Shown in pieces: positions 46,050-59,057 of a stretch of 64,000 bases of DNA (within the stretch, counting starts at the first letter, position 1; every line of letters starts with the position of its first letter). Under the pieces are notes generated by a model. That model saw only the letters and a program-made list of their open reading frames with translations, had not been told where the DNA came from and ran no database searches. Origin of the DNA: Siphonodentalium dalli (lineage: Eukaryota; Mollusca; Scaphopoda; Gadilida; Siphonodentaliidae). The DNA lies in assembly GCA_032622095.1 (NCBI GenBank), contig CP136061.1, positions 8,274,447 to 8,338,446 on the forward strand, given 5' to 3'. The position numbers and the translations under genes are program-made.

Positions 46050-47290
46050 TTGCACTAAGTAAGCGCAATTGCTTTATGCTTAAGCGCAAATATTTGTATG
46101 CAAATAAATAATAAATGTAAAAAAGACTCCCATGTGATTTGCTCTAAACTCAAATTAACTCAGGCCATAAAACATTACTCAAACATAGGTGAGGACTCCA
46201 CCCAGATCCCATACTAAGATGGATGTTCAGACTGAGGAAACCAGTTGGAGATAGGTACATGTATTTGCTTAAGCATAATTCATTTCAATTACGCTTAAGT
46301 GTAAATGAAATCCACTTAAGCGTAAATGAGTTGCGCTTAACCGTAATTCATATACACCCCCATTGAACTCCACATACTCAAGCTGAAATGGATGCAACCA
46401 CATTACTAATGCCAGTAAGTTAACATACATCAGATTATACAAATATACATATAAGGTAAGACAGCCGATGAAATTATTGCTCTTAATATAATTCCAATGT
46501 ATTATGATAACGCATAAGTCAATTATGCTTAAGCGTAAATGATTACATTAAGCGTAACTGATTTACGCTTAAATGCAATTAGTTAATATAAAATGTGAAA
46601 ATGAATCATTTGCGCTTAAGCGCAAGTATATGTCTATCAATATATTTGCGCTTAAGCGCAAATACCTAACACTCCCTTTATACTTCCCTCTGATTGTGAA
46701 TGATAGAGTCCATCTCATAGTATATTATCATGGACCCATAGTAGTAGCCCCATATAATACTGAAACATTGAAGAAAAAATATTTCCATATGCATATATCA
46801 GCATCTCTGTCCCTGGTGTCCCAATAATTGGTGCCTCACTACCAGAGCTCTAGTATATTTTATTAAAGGAACATCTCCTACACAGATATATACCATTTCC
46901 ATGGCCATAAATATGGAATTCGGGGTTACTGGGGACTCGCTTCCCTCATATGGTGTACTTATTGACTTGAAATTGGGGAAAACCCCAATTTTCATATTAT
47001 CAGCATCCCTGTCCCCAAGAATTTGTGTCTCCATCCCAGAGATCTAGTATATTTTATAAAAGAGATATATCCTGCACATATCTCTACCATTTCCATGGTC
47101 ATAAAAGAGATATTGGGGTTACTGGGGGGGGGGGTGCTTCCCTCATATGGTGGGTCTGTGCCATTTAAAATTAATTCAGGGGGGGTGATATCAATGCATA
47201 TTAATTTTTATTTGCGCAAATGATTTACACTGAAGCGCAAATGATAGATGTTATTTTGCGAAATATTTGCGCTTGATCGTAAATGAATAA
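46050..47290. repeat. Dispersed palindromic TTTGCGCTTAAGCGCAAA motif
   Basis: At least ten full or half copies (for example near 46064, 46290, 46318, 46525, 46560, 46611, 46650, 47210, 47232, 47265) with C/T changes (TTACGCTTAAGCGTAA). Perfect copies are at 46610 and 46645. They are separated by unrelated sequence of varied length. Confidence 0.7.
46735..47165 (+). repeat. About 190-bp tandem duplication
   Basis: TCAGCATCTCTGTCCC, AGCTCTAGTATATTTTAT, TACCATTTCCATGGCCATAA, GGGGTTACTGGGGACTCGCT, TTCCCTCATATGGTG recur as TCAGCATCCCTGTCCC, AGATCTAGTATATTTTAT and so on. The second copy has a G run (47126-47135). Confidence 0.8.
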
Positions 47291-47299
47291 TAAATGTGA

Positions 47300-47720
47300 A
47301 ATGGGTATCCCATACATGAAATGCCGTATCTATAATCTATATGCTATAACGCGTATATCCTACAGGTCTGGGTGAACCACCGATCAATCAATAACAGCCC
47401 GATCGGGCTAAAGTAGACCGATCAGGCTAAAATAGACCGGTCGTTCTTTCACAGCCAGCTTGAATCTTGGATAAAGGGAGTAGGCCTACTCTAAATTGTT
47501 CTTTCAAGTGAAATAGGCCTCCCATACATGAAACGCCTTATCTATATACTATAGCGCGCATACCCTACAGGTCTGGGCGAACCACCGATCAATCAATAAT
47601 AGCCCGATCGGGCTAAAATAGACCGATCGGGCTAAAATAGACCGATCGGTCTTTCACAGCCAGCCTGAATCTTGGATAAAGGGAGTAGGCCTACTATAAA
47701 TTGTTCTTTCAAGTTACAAC
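47300..47720 (+). repeat. About 205-bp tandem duplication with CCGATCGGGCT subrepeats
   Basis: CCCATACATGAAATGCC, CCTACAGGTCTGGGTGAACC, ACCGATCAATCAATAACAGC and GGATAAAGGGAGTAGGCCTA appear twice. Inside, AATAGACCGATCGGGCTAA repeats two to three times. Confidence 0.85.
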
Positions 47721-48635
47721 CATTTTTTTGTAAAAAAATTATTCTTATTCATTTTGAAACTAATGAAAGACAATTTTTAAACTAATGAAAGACAATGTAT
47801 AATTTTTTGCTGGTATATTCATCATAAATTTGAACAAATCTTCAAGCAAACAAAATTTCAATATTCAAGAAATCTCTTACAACAGTGTCAGGAAGACCAA
47901 TCGATCTAGCTCAGCACGATTGGTCTATTGTGATGTCAAATATTATTGAAATATTGCTTATAATTTACATTTACAGAAGTCAATAATTCGCATGCAGATA
48001 ACTTCACCTTGTATTCCGACAAATATGTTGACGTTAGATTAGAAGGCAGAATTCCCAGATTTGTTTATTATTGGTGAACCTGGATAATTTCGTAGGTGTG
48101 CCAATCGTCTTTTGCATCTGTGAATACGTACTCATTCTCTCCTAAATTTGCAAAAATTCCATATATATATAAATATATATACAGAGTGTGAAAACTTTGT
48201 TAGTTGCCAAATAATTGTCGACATTTTACTTAGAAAACTTGAATGCAAAAACTATGATAGGCCCCCTATTATTATTATTATTTGTTTTCTCTTTTTTGTT
48301 GAATCTACTTTCGTTATCGACATGCCGGCCTTTGTTTTGGCTGTTCTCCCAGTCGTGCGTGCCAGCCGATCGTCGTTATTCGGGTGGTTCCGATTTCCTC
48401 CGAATATAATTCCATGAGACTCCGCGCGCTGATTCGCTCCGTAAATGTGTTAGTATCTGAGAAGATTTCTTACTCTGATCGCAGTTTTCAACAATTTAAT
48501 ACAGGGCGAGTACCGCACTAATAATATGCCACATTGGGGTTTTCTTTCTAGTTTTTTATGACCTTTCTTGTGGTATATCGGGCACAGTTCTGTCTGACAT
48601 CAAATATATGCCCACCGGGAGTGAAGCTAATGACT

Positions 48636-51600
48636 TTAAACTTATGATCTAAACATTCCATATAGGATAACTACCAATCAACGATGATTTAGAATAGAAA
48701 GGGTTAAACTTATGATCTGAACGTTTAATATAGGATAACTACTCATCAATGATGATTTAGTATAGAAAGGGTTAAACTTATTATCTGAACATTTCATATA
48801 GGATAACTACTCATCAATGATGCTTCAGTATAGAAAGGGGTAAGCTTGTGATCTGATCATTTCATATACGATAACTACTCATCAATGGTGCTTAAGTATA
48901 GAAAGTGTTACACTTATTATCTGAACATTTCATATAGGATAACTACTCACCAATGATGCTTTAGTATAGAAAGGGGTAAACTTGTGATCTGATCATTTCA
49001 TATACGATAACTACTCATCAATGATGCTTTAGTATTGAAAGGGTTAACTTATGATCGATTCATTTCCTATGGGATGACTACTCATCAATGATGCTTTAGT
49101 ATAGAAATGGTTAAACTTATTATTTGAACATTTCCTATGGGATAACTACTCTTCAATGATGCTTTAGTATAGAAAGGGTTAAACTTATTATCTAATCATT
49201 TCATATAGGATAACTACTCATCAATGATGATTTAGTATATAATGGGTTAAACTTATTATCTGAACAGTTCAAATATGATAACTACTCATGAATGATGCTT
49301 TAGTATAGAAAGGGGTAATCTTATGATCTGAACATTTCATATAGGATAACTACTCATCAATGATGCTTTAGTATAGAAAGTGTTAAACTTATTATCTGAA
49401 TATTTCATATATGATAACTACTTATCAATGATGCTTTATTACAGAAAGGGTTAAACTTATGATCTAAACATTTCATATAGGATAACTACTCATCAATGAT
49501 GATTTGGTATAGAAAGGGTTAAACTTATTATCTGAACTTTTCATATAGGATAACTACTCATCAATGATGCATCAATGATGCTTTAGTATAGAAAGGGTTA
49601 AACTTATGATCTAAACATTTCATATAGGATAACTACTCATCAATGATGATTTAGTATAGAAATGCTTAAATTTATGATCTAAACATTCCATATAGGATAA
49701 CTACCCATCAGTGATGATTTAGAATAGAAAGGGTTAAACTTATGATCTGAACATTTCATATAGGATAACTACTCATCAATAAATGGTGATTTAGTATAGA
49801 AAGGGTTAAACTTATTATATGAACATTTCCAATGTGATAACTACTCACCAATGATGCTTTAGTATAGAAAGGGTTAAACTTATGATATAAACATTTCATA
49901 TAGGATAACTTCTCATCAATGATGCTTTAGTATAGAATGGGTTAAACTTATTATCAAAACATTTCATATAGGATAACTTCTCATCAATGATGCTTTAGTA
50001 TAGAATGGGTTAAACTTATTATCAAAACATTTCATATAGGATAACTTCTCATCAATGATGCTTTAGTATAGAAAGGGTATACATATGATCTAAAAATTTC
50101 ATATAGGATAACTTCTCATCAATGCTGATTTAATATGGAAAGGGTTAAACATATTATATGAACATTCCTTGTGGGATAACTACTCATCAATGATGCTTTA
50201 TTACAGAAAGGGTTAAACTTATGATCTAAACATTCCATATAGGATAACTACCAATCAACGATGATTTAGAATAGAAAGGGTTAAACTTATGATCTGAACA
50301 TTTAATATAGGATAACTACTCATCAATGATGATTTAGTATAGAAAGGGTTAAACTTATTATCTGAACATTTCATATAGGATAACTACTCATCAATGATGC
50401 TTTAGTATAGACAGGGGTAAGCTTGTGATCTGATCATTTCATATACGATAACTACTCATCAATGGTGCTTAAGTATAGAAAGTGTTACACTTATTATCTG
50501 AACATTTCATATAGGATAACTACTCACCAATGATGCTTTAGTATAGAAAGGGGTAAACTTGTGATCTGATCATTTCATATAGGATAACTACTCATCAATG
50601 ATGCTTTAGTATAGAAAGGGTTATCTTATGATCGATTCATTTCCTATGGGATGACTACTCATCAATGATGCTTTAGTATATAAATGGTTAAACTTATTAT
50701 TTGAACATTTCCTATGGGATAACTACTCTTCAATGATGCTTTAGTATAGAAAGGGTTAAACTTATTATCTAATCATTTCATATAGGATAACTACTCATCA
50801 ATGATGATTTAGTATATAATGGGTTAAACTTATTATCTGAACAGTTCATACATGATAACTACTCATGAATGATGCTTTAGTATAGAATGGGGTAATCTTA
50901 TGATCTGAACATTTCATATAGGATAACTACTCATCAATGAGGCTTTAGTATAGAAAGTGTTAAACTTATTATATGAATATTTCATATATGATAACTACTT
51001 ATCAATGATGCTTTATTATAGAAAGGGTTAAACTTATTATGTGAACTTTTCATATAGGATAACTACCCATCAATGATGCTTTAGTACAGAAAGGGGTAAA
51101 CTTATGATCTGAACATTTCATATAGGATAACTACTCATCAATGAGTGTTTAGTATAGAAAGTGTTAAACTTGTTATCTGAACATTTCATATAGGATAACT
51201 ACTCATCAATGATGATTTAGTATAGAAAGTGATAAACTTATGATCTAAACATTTCAAATAGGATAACTACTCATCAATGGTGCTTTAGTATAGAAAGGGT
51301 TAAACTTATGATGTAAACATTACATATTGGATAACTACTCATCAATGATGATTTAGTATAGCATGGGTTAAACTTATTATGTGAACATTCCTTATGGGAT
51401 AACTAGTCATCAATGATGATTTAGAATAGAAAGTGTTAAACTTATGATCTATACATTTCATATAGGATAAGTGCTCATCAATGATGATTTTGAATAGAAA
51501 GGGTTAAACTTATGATCTGAACATTTAATATAGGATAACTACTCTTCAGTGATGATTTAGTATAGAATGGGTTAAACTTATTATCTGAACATTCCTTATG

Positions 51601-54600
51601 GGATAACTACTCTTCAATGATGATTTAGAATAGAAAGTGTTAAACTTATGATCTATACATTTCGTATAGGATAACTACTCATCAATGATGCTTTAGTATA
51701 GAAAGGGGTAAGCTTGTGATCTGATCATTTCATATACGATAACTACTCATCAATGGTGCTTAAGTATAGAAAGTGTTACACTTATTATCTGAACATTTCA
51801 TATAGGATAACTACTCACCAATGATGCTTTAGTATAGAAAGGGGTAAACTTGTGATGTGATCATTTCATGTACGATAACTACTCATCAATGATGCTTTGG
51901 TATAGAAAGGGTTAACTTATGATCGATTCATTTCCTATGGGATGACTACTCATCAATGATGCTTTAGTATAGAAATGGTTAAACTTATTATTTGAACATT
52001 TCCTATGGGATAACTACTCTTCAATGATGCTTTAGTATAGAAAGGGTTAAACTTATTATCTAATTATTTCATATATGATAACTACTCATCAATGATGATT
52101 TAGTATATAATGGGATAAACTTATTATCTGAACAGTTCATACATGATAACTACTCATGAATGATGCTTTAGTATAGAAAGGGGTAATCTTATGATCTGAA
52201 CATTTCATATAGGATAACTACTCATCAATGATGCTTTAGTATAGAAAGTGTTAAACTTATTATCTGAATATTTCATATATGATAACTACTTATCAATGAT
52301 GCTTTATTACAGAAAGGGTTAAACTTATGATCTAAACATTTCATATAGGATAACTACTCATCAATGATGATTTAGTATAGAAAGGGTTAAACTTATTATC
52401 TGAACTTTTCATATAGGATAACTACTCATCAATGATGCTTTAGTATAGAAAGGGTTAAACTTATGATCTAAACATTTCATATAGGATAACTACTCATCAA
52501 TGATGATTTAGTATAGAAAGGCTTAAATTTATGATCTAAACATTCCATATAGGATAACTACCCATCAGTGATGATTTAGAATAGAAAGGGTTAAACTTAT
52601 GATCTGAACATTTCATATAGGATAACTACTCATCAATAAATGGTGATTTAGTATAGAAAGGGTTAAACTTATTATATGAACATTTCCAATGTGATAACTA
52701 CTCACCAATGATGCTTTAGTATAGAAAGGGTTAAACTTATGATATAAACATTTCATATAGGATAACTTCTCATCAATGATGCTTTAGTATAGAATGGGTT
52801 AAACTTATTATCAAAACATTTCATATAGGATAACTTCTCATCAATGATGCGGTAGTATAGAATGGGTTAAACTTATTATCAAAACATTTCATATAGGATA
52901 ACTTCTCATCAATGATGCTTTAGTATAGAAAGGGTATACATATGATCTAAACATTTCATATAGGATAACTTCTCATCAATGCTGATTTAATATGGAAAGG
53001 GTTAAACTTAATATATGAACATTCCTTATGGGATAACTACTCATCAATGATGCTTTATTACAGAAAGGGTTAAACTTTTTATCTAAACATTCCATATAGG
53101 ATAACTACCAATCAACGATGATTTAGAATAGAAAGGGTTAAACTTATGATCTGAACATTTCATATAGGATAACTACTCATCAATGATGCTTTAGTATAGA
53201 AAGGGGTAAGCTTGTGATCTGATCATTTCATATACGATAACTACTCATCAATGGTGCTTAAGTATAGAAAGTGTTACACTTATTATCTGAACATTTCATA
53301 TAGGATAACTACTCACCAATGATGCTTTAGTATAGGAAGGGGTAAACTTGTGATCTGATCATTTCATATACGATAACTACTCATCAATGATGCTTTAGTA
53401 TAGAAAGGGTTAACTTATGATCGATTCATTTCCTATGGGATGACTACTCATCAATGATGCTTTAGTATATAAATGGTTAAACTTATTATTTGAACATTTC
53501 CTATGGGATAACTACTCTTCAATGATGCTTTAGTATAGAAAGGGTTAAACTTATTATCTAATCATTTCATATAGGATAACTACTCATCAATGATGATTTA
53601 GTATATAATGGGTTAAACTTATTATCTGAACAGTTCATACATGATAACTACTCATGAATGATGCTTTAGTATAGAAAGGGGTAATCTTATGATCTGAACA
53701 TTTCATATAGGATAACTACTCATCAATGATGCTTTAGTATAGAAAGTGTTAAACTTATTATCTGAATATTTCATATATGATAACTACTTATCAATGATGC
53801 TTTATTACAGAAAGGGTTAAACTTATAATCTAAACATTTCATATAGGATAACTACTCATCAATGATGATTTAGTATAGAAAGGGTTAAACTTATTATCTG
53901 AACTTTTCATATAGGATAACTACTCATCAATGATGCTTTAGTACAGAAAGGGGTAAACTTATGATCTGAACATTTCATATAGGATAACTACTCATCAATG
54001 AGTGTTTAGTATAGAAAGTGTTAAACTTGTTATCTGAACATTTCATATAGGATAACTACTCATCAATGATGATTTAGTATAGAAAGTGTTAAACTTATGT
54101 TCTAAACATTTCATATAGGATAACTACTCATCAATGGTGCTTTAGTATAGAAAGGGTTAAACTTATGATGTAAACATTTCATATTGGATAACTACTCATC
54201 AATGATGATTTAGTATAGCATGGGTTAAACTTATTATATGAACATTCCTTATGGGATAACTAGTCATCAATGATGATTTAGAATAGAAAGTGTTAAACTT
54301 ATGATCTATACATTTCATATAGGATAAGTGCTCATCAATGATGATTTTGAATAGAAAGGGTTAAACTTATGATCTGAACATTTAATATAGGATAACTACT
54401 CATCAATGATGATTTAGTATAGAATGGGTTAATCTTATTATCTGAACATTCCTTATGGGATAACTACTCATCAATTATGATTTAGAATAGAAAGCGTTAA
54501 ACTTATGATCTATACATTTCATATATGATAACCACTCATCAATGATGATTTATTATAGAATCGGTTAATCTTATTATCTGAACATTCCTTATGGGATAAC

Positions 54601-54929
54601 TACTCACCAATGATGATTTAGTATAGAATGGGTTAATCTTATTATCTGAACATTCCTTATGGGATAACTACTCATCAATGATGATTTAGAATAGAATGGG
54701 TTAAACTTATTATCTGAACATTTCTTATGGGATAACTACTCATCAATGATGATTTAGTATAGAATGGGTTAAACTTATTATCTGAACATTTCTTATGGGA
54801 CAACTACTCATCAATGAAGATTTAGTATAGAATGGGTTAAACTTATTATCTGAACATTCCTTATGGGATAACTAGTCATCGATGATGATTTAGAATAGAA
54901 AGTGTTAAACTTATGATCTATACATTTCA
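48636..54929. repeat. 68-bp satellite with higher-order repeats, main block
   Basis: About 90 units. A diagnostic run (AAGCTTGTGATCTGATCATT, then GGTGCTTAAGTATAGAAAGT) starts at about 48842, 50419, 51710 and 53209, so blocks of about 1.3-1.6 kb are repeated with similar internal order. The array lies in the exon 2-3 intron of lectin gene B. Confidence 0.95.
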
Positions 54930-56839
54930 ATTTTAAAGGGATAACCACTAAACTCACGAAGAAAACAATTGAAACCATAGCTCCGGCATTGAAACATATA
55001 TTTAACCTCTCATTTGAACAAGGAATTGTCCCAGAAAAGATGAAAATAGCAAAGGTTGTTCCAATACCAAAAAATAACAATGCACACGAAATTTCCAACT
55101 ACAGACCAATCAGCATGCTACCTACTTTTTCCAAGATATTAGAACGAAAAATGCAAAACCGCCTAATAAATTTTTTAACTGAGCACGATATTTTGTACAA
55201 GCACCAATATGGCTTCCGTCCAAACCACTCTACTTTTCATCCAATCGTACATCTACTCGACCAAATAGCCAATAGCAATGATAAAACAGCAATAGCACTA
55301 TTTCCAGACCTCTCTAAGGCATTTGACACTATAAATCATGATATATTAATCTCAAAATTATATCATTACAGGATAAGGGGTACTGCCCTATCTTGGTTCC
55401 AAAGCTATCTAGACAACATACGACAATATGTTGAACTACAGGGAAATAAATCCAAACTAATGGACATAACGTGCAGAGTCCCTCAAGGCTCCATACTCGG
55501 CCCCATAATTGTTTTAATCTACGCTAACGATATGACAAACGCGACAAGCATGAATATATTGTCTTACGCAGATGATACCACCTTAATGACTAGCGGGGAT
55601 AACGGTACTCAAATTGAAAGATATGTGATACGTAATATATACACCTGGTGTTGCTGCAATAAGCTTTCTATAAACTTATTAAAGAGCAATTATATGCTCA
55701 TGCACCCGGAAAATAACGACACCAAATGGAGCACTATGAAAATTCTCTTAAATAACACAGAATTGAAACGTATATGAAATCGTGAGCACGAAACCTCAAC
55801 GAAATGTGTAGGCATTCACATAGATGAAAATAAATCATTTAAGAAACACATATCATCAGTCTGCTCCAAATTAGCGCACGCCATATATCATATAAACAAA
55901 GTCAAAAACTTTTTCCCAGGCAGCGCCCTTAAAACGTTATATTATGCCCTAATCCAAAGTCACTTGGTATATGGAATCCAGATATGGGGCCATGTTCCCG
56001 AGGTAAAACGAGTTTTTTTTACTACAAAAAAGGCAATACGAATTGTGTGTAATAAAAAATACAGGAGCCATACCGAACCTTTGTTTAAAAAAGAAAATAT
56101 CTTGAAAGTATACGACCTTCACAAAGTCCATACTACCCTATTCATGCATGACTGGTATTACAACCGCCTGCCAGAATCCTTTTCCCAAATGTTCACTAAA
56201 CGTATTGCCGGACCGGATACTAGACAACAGCGCCCATTATTCCTCAAAACCCCGAGAACCTCCTTTTCTGAACAGCTACCATTTCATGCATTCCCAACCT
56301 CATGGAACAACTTAGATAACACTATGACTAAAAATCAAAGTAGGCACGTATTCAAAAAACACATCACAGGGAAAACAATAAGCGCATATTCTAACGATAT
56401 CAAATGCAAGAATCGAGGATGTCCAGACTGCCCCCAGAACGAACCCCGTTAAGTATACATATAACACGTTCAACGTCAATCTATGCGACTCAGTTGTCCC
56501 TGTAACCTCATCCGCCAAACATACTACCCGATCATCTGAATTTGAACCATATACATGGTATTGAACATCCCTCGGGTAGTATCCATTTTCACACACTCTT
56601 AAACTAAGCCCCAAACTCATAAATTACATATACACAATATGTGCACGGTTCACCCAAGGCCATCTTACTATAAGTTATTACTTTCTATATTTACCATACT
56701 GGTGATGGCAGGAAGACAGTCTTGCCAGATTATGCCATCCCCCACAATATACGACAGAATTATCCATAATGGTTATCATTATTATGTAATATGTATGTGT
56801 ATTGAAATAAAATATCCTATCCTATCCTATCCTATCCTA
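54930..56839 (+). pseudogene. 5'-truncated LINE of the same family
   Basis: Begins within the RT N-terminal part (KGITTKLTKKTIETIAPALK), matching the 41-kb copy from about residue 535 on. RT motifs [44 protein letters not shown] and YADDTT are present. One in-frame TGA at 55775-55777 (Gly in the other copy) interrupts an otherwise continuous frame to 56452. The 3' end has the AGGAAGACAG hairpin and an (ATCCT)n tail. The left end follows TACATTTCA of a satellite unit and the right end joins CATATAGGATAAC, so the target duplication is at most about three bases. Confidence 0.85.
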
Positions 56840-58030
56840 TCATATAGGATAACTACTCATCAATGATGCTTTAATATAGAATGGGTTAAACTTATGATCT
56901 GAACATTTCCTATGGGATAACTACTCATCAATGATGATTTAGTATAGAATGGGTTAAACTTATTATCTGAATATTCCTTATGTGATAACTACTCATCAAC
57001 GATGCTTGAGCATAGAGAGGGTTAAACTTATTATCTGAAAATGTCCTATGGGATAGCTACTCATCAATGATGCTTTAGTATAGAATGGGTTAAACTTATT
57101 ATCTGAACATTCCTTATGTGATAACTACTCATCAATGATGATTTAGTATAGAATGGGTTAAACTTATTATCTGAACATTCCTTATGTGATAACTACTCCT
57201 CAACGATGCTTGAGCATAGAGAGGGTTAAACTTATTATCTGAACATTCCTTATGTGATAACTACTCATCAATGATGATTTAGTATAGAATGGGTTAAACT
57301 TATTATCTGAACATTCCTTATGTGATAACTACTCATCAATGATGCTTTAGTATAGAATGGGTTAAACTTATTATCTGAACATTCCTTATGTGATAACTAC
57401 TCCTCAACGATGCTTGAGCATAGAGAGGGTTAAACTTATTATCTGAACATTCCTTATGTGATAACTACTCATCAATGATGATTTAGTATAGAATGGTTTA
57501 AACTTATTATCTGAACATTCATTATGTGATAACTACTCCTCTACGATGCTTGAGCATAGAGAGGGTTAAACTTATTATCTGAACATTTCATATGGGATAG
57601 CTACTCATCAATGATTGTTTAGTATAGAAAGGGTTCAACTTATTATCTGAACATTTCCTATGGGTTAACTACTCATCAATGAGTGTTTAGTATAGAAAGG
57701 GTTAAATTTATTATCTGAACATTTCCTAAGGGATAACTACTCATCTATGATGACTTAGTTTAGAAAGGGTTACATTTATTATCTGAAAATTTCCTATGGG
57801 ATCTGATGGGATAGCTAGTCATCAATGATGATTTATATTAGAAAGGGTTAATGTATTATCTGAACATTTCCTATGGAATAACTGCTCATCAATGATGCTT
57901 AGTAAAGAAAGGATTAAACCTATGATCTAATCATTCCATATAGGATGACTACTCGTCAATGATGATTTAGTATAGAGAGGGTTAAACTTATTATCTGAAC
58001 ATTTCCTGTGGGATAACTACTCATCATTGT
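56840..58030. repeat. 68-bp satellite, right block
   Basis: About 17 units, more diverged than in the main block, with a local variant GATGCTTGAGCATAGAGAGG recurring four times. Marks the right limit of the satellite. Confidence 0.95.
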
Positions 58031-58157
58031 AATTCAATTGAGTATTTGTCACTAAAAACAGGCATTCTAATGGACTCATACCCGTTATTTCACTTTATGG
58101 AGCGGGCCACAGTGTGTGCGCCTGAAAAGTCGTGCATTTGCTTATTTGTGTCATTGT
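58031..58157. other. Unique spacer
   Basis: No feature seen. Confidence 0.3.
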
Positions 58158-58285
58158 CCGCACATAATCTGCTTAGAATCGCATCATTATGAGTCGATAG
58201 TGTGACTAAAACGCTCTCAAAACAAGACGGTTCTAAGTAGATTATCGCCATAACACAAGTTATATTATAAGCAGATAATGTGCGG
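58158..58285. mobile_element. 128-bp MITE-like inverted repeat
   Basis: CCGCACATAATCTGCTTAGA on the left, TAAGCAGATAATGTGCGG on the right, with a second inner pair (AGAACCG-like). No clear target duplication. Confidence 0.6.
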
Positions 58286-58489
58286 ATTTCGGAAGAACAG
58301 GCTGAAGTTCAAGCAACTATTATTGTCAAATCATAATGTACTGAAATTTGGATTTGAGGTCGCAATTTGATCTGTGTGACACTTGTCATAATTTTCACAA
58401 TTAAAACACGAAAAGATTGTATGTTCACGAAAAGAGTATGTTCACGCGTGTATCATGGCATTATAGACTGACACTCTAAAACTAATTAA

Positions 58490-58814
58490 CCCTTTACCCA
58501 ACAAACCGGCCAAAACCGGCCAAATAAAGCTTCAACAGCCTAAAATATCTTCGGTCTGTCTCAATAAAACCATACAAATATGGATATCATTGGAACCGGC
58601 TCCTTGACCACATTGTGATAGTTACAGTTATGCCCTGTGCCAATGCATTCTCTTATATATGCGAGTCGACCATAGGTCGCCTCGCATATATAAGAGAATG
58701 CATTGGCCTAAAAAAATCTTTTTTTAACACTTTTTACCATTTTTTCTTACATTCTTTAACAATTTTATAATTTTTAATGTGTTAAGCCAATGCATTCTCT
58801 TATATATGCGAGGG
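58490..58814 (+). mobile_element. piggyBac-like MITE lacking its right hairpin arm
   Basis: TTAA at 58486-58489 and 58815-58818. The left half matches the 38105 copy nearly base for base, but the second hairpin stops at ATATATGCGAG and joins GGTTAA directly. The right end therefore reads CGAGGG rather than TGGGTAAAGGG. Confidence 0.75.
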
Positions 58815-58818
58815 TTAA

Positions 58819-59057
58819 ACTATTTCTACAGACGCCTTCCTTGTCTCCGAGCAACCGTAAGCTCCCCCACTAATTAATATGTGTGAAAACCTCCATTTGA
58901 TTCAAACTTTACGAACATTTCACAATATATCGCCGAATACGACAATTTCGTTTGAGCTCGATTGGAAACGATAATTGAAAACATATCGGTATTCGATATG
59001 ATGTGATACATTTTGACGTCTATACACGTTTACAAGTCTACCCGATTTGGACCTTTA
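58819..59057. other. Unique intron 2 sequence of gene B
   Basis: Nothing recognised. Confidence 0.3.

Larger units (their letters stand above)
45237..48635. other. 3.4-kb non-satellite block within the satellite
   Basis: No supported gene. Contains clusters of a TTTGCGCTTAAGCGCAAA-like palindrome and two tandem duplications, listed separately. Short frames at 45846-46034, 46573-46827 and 48148-48417 have no recognised domain. Its edges are in satellite, so it is either an insertion or the original intron sequence between two arrays. Confidence 0.4.
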
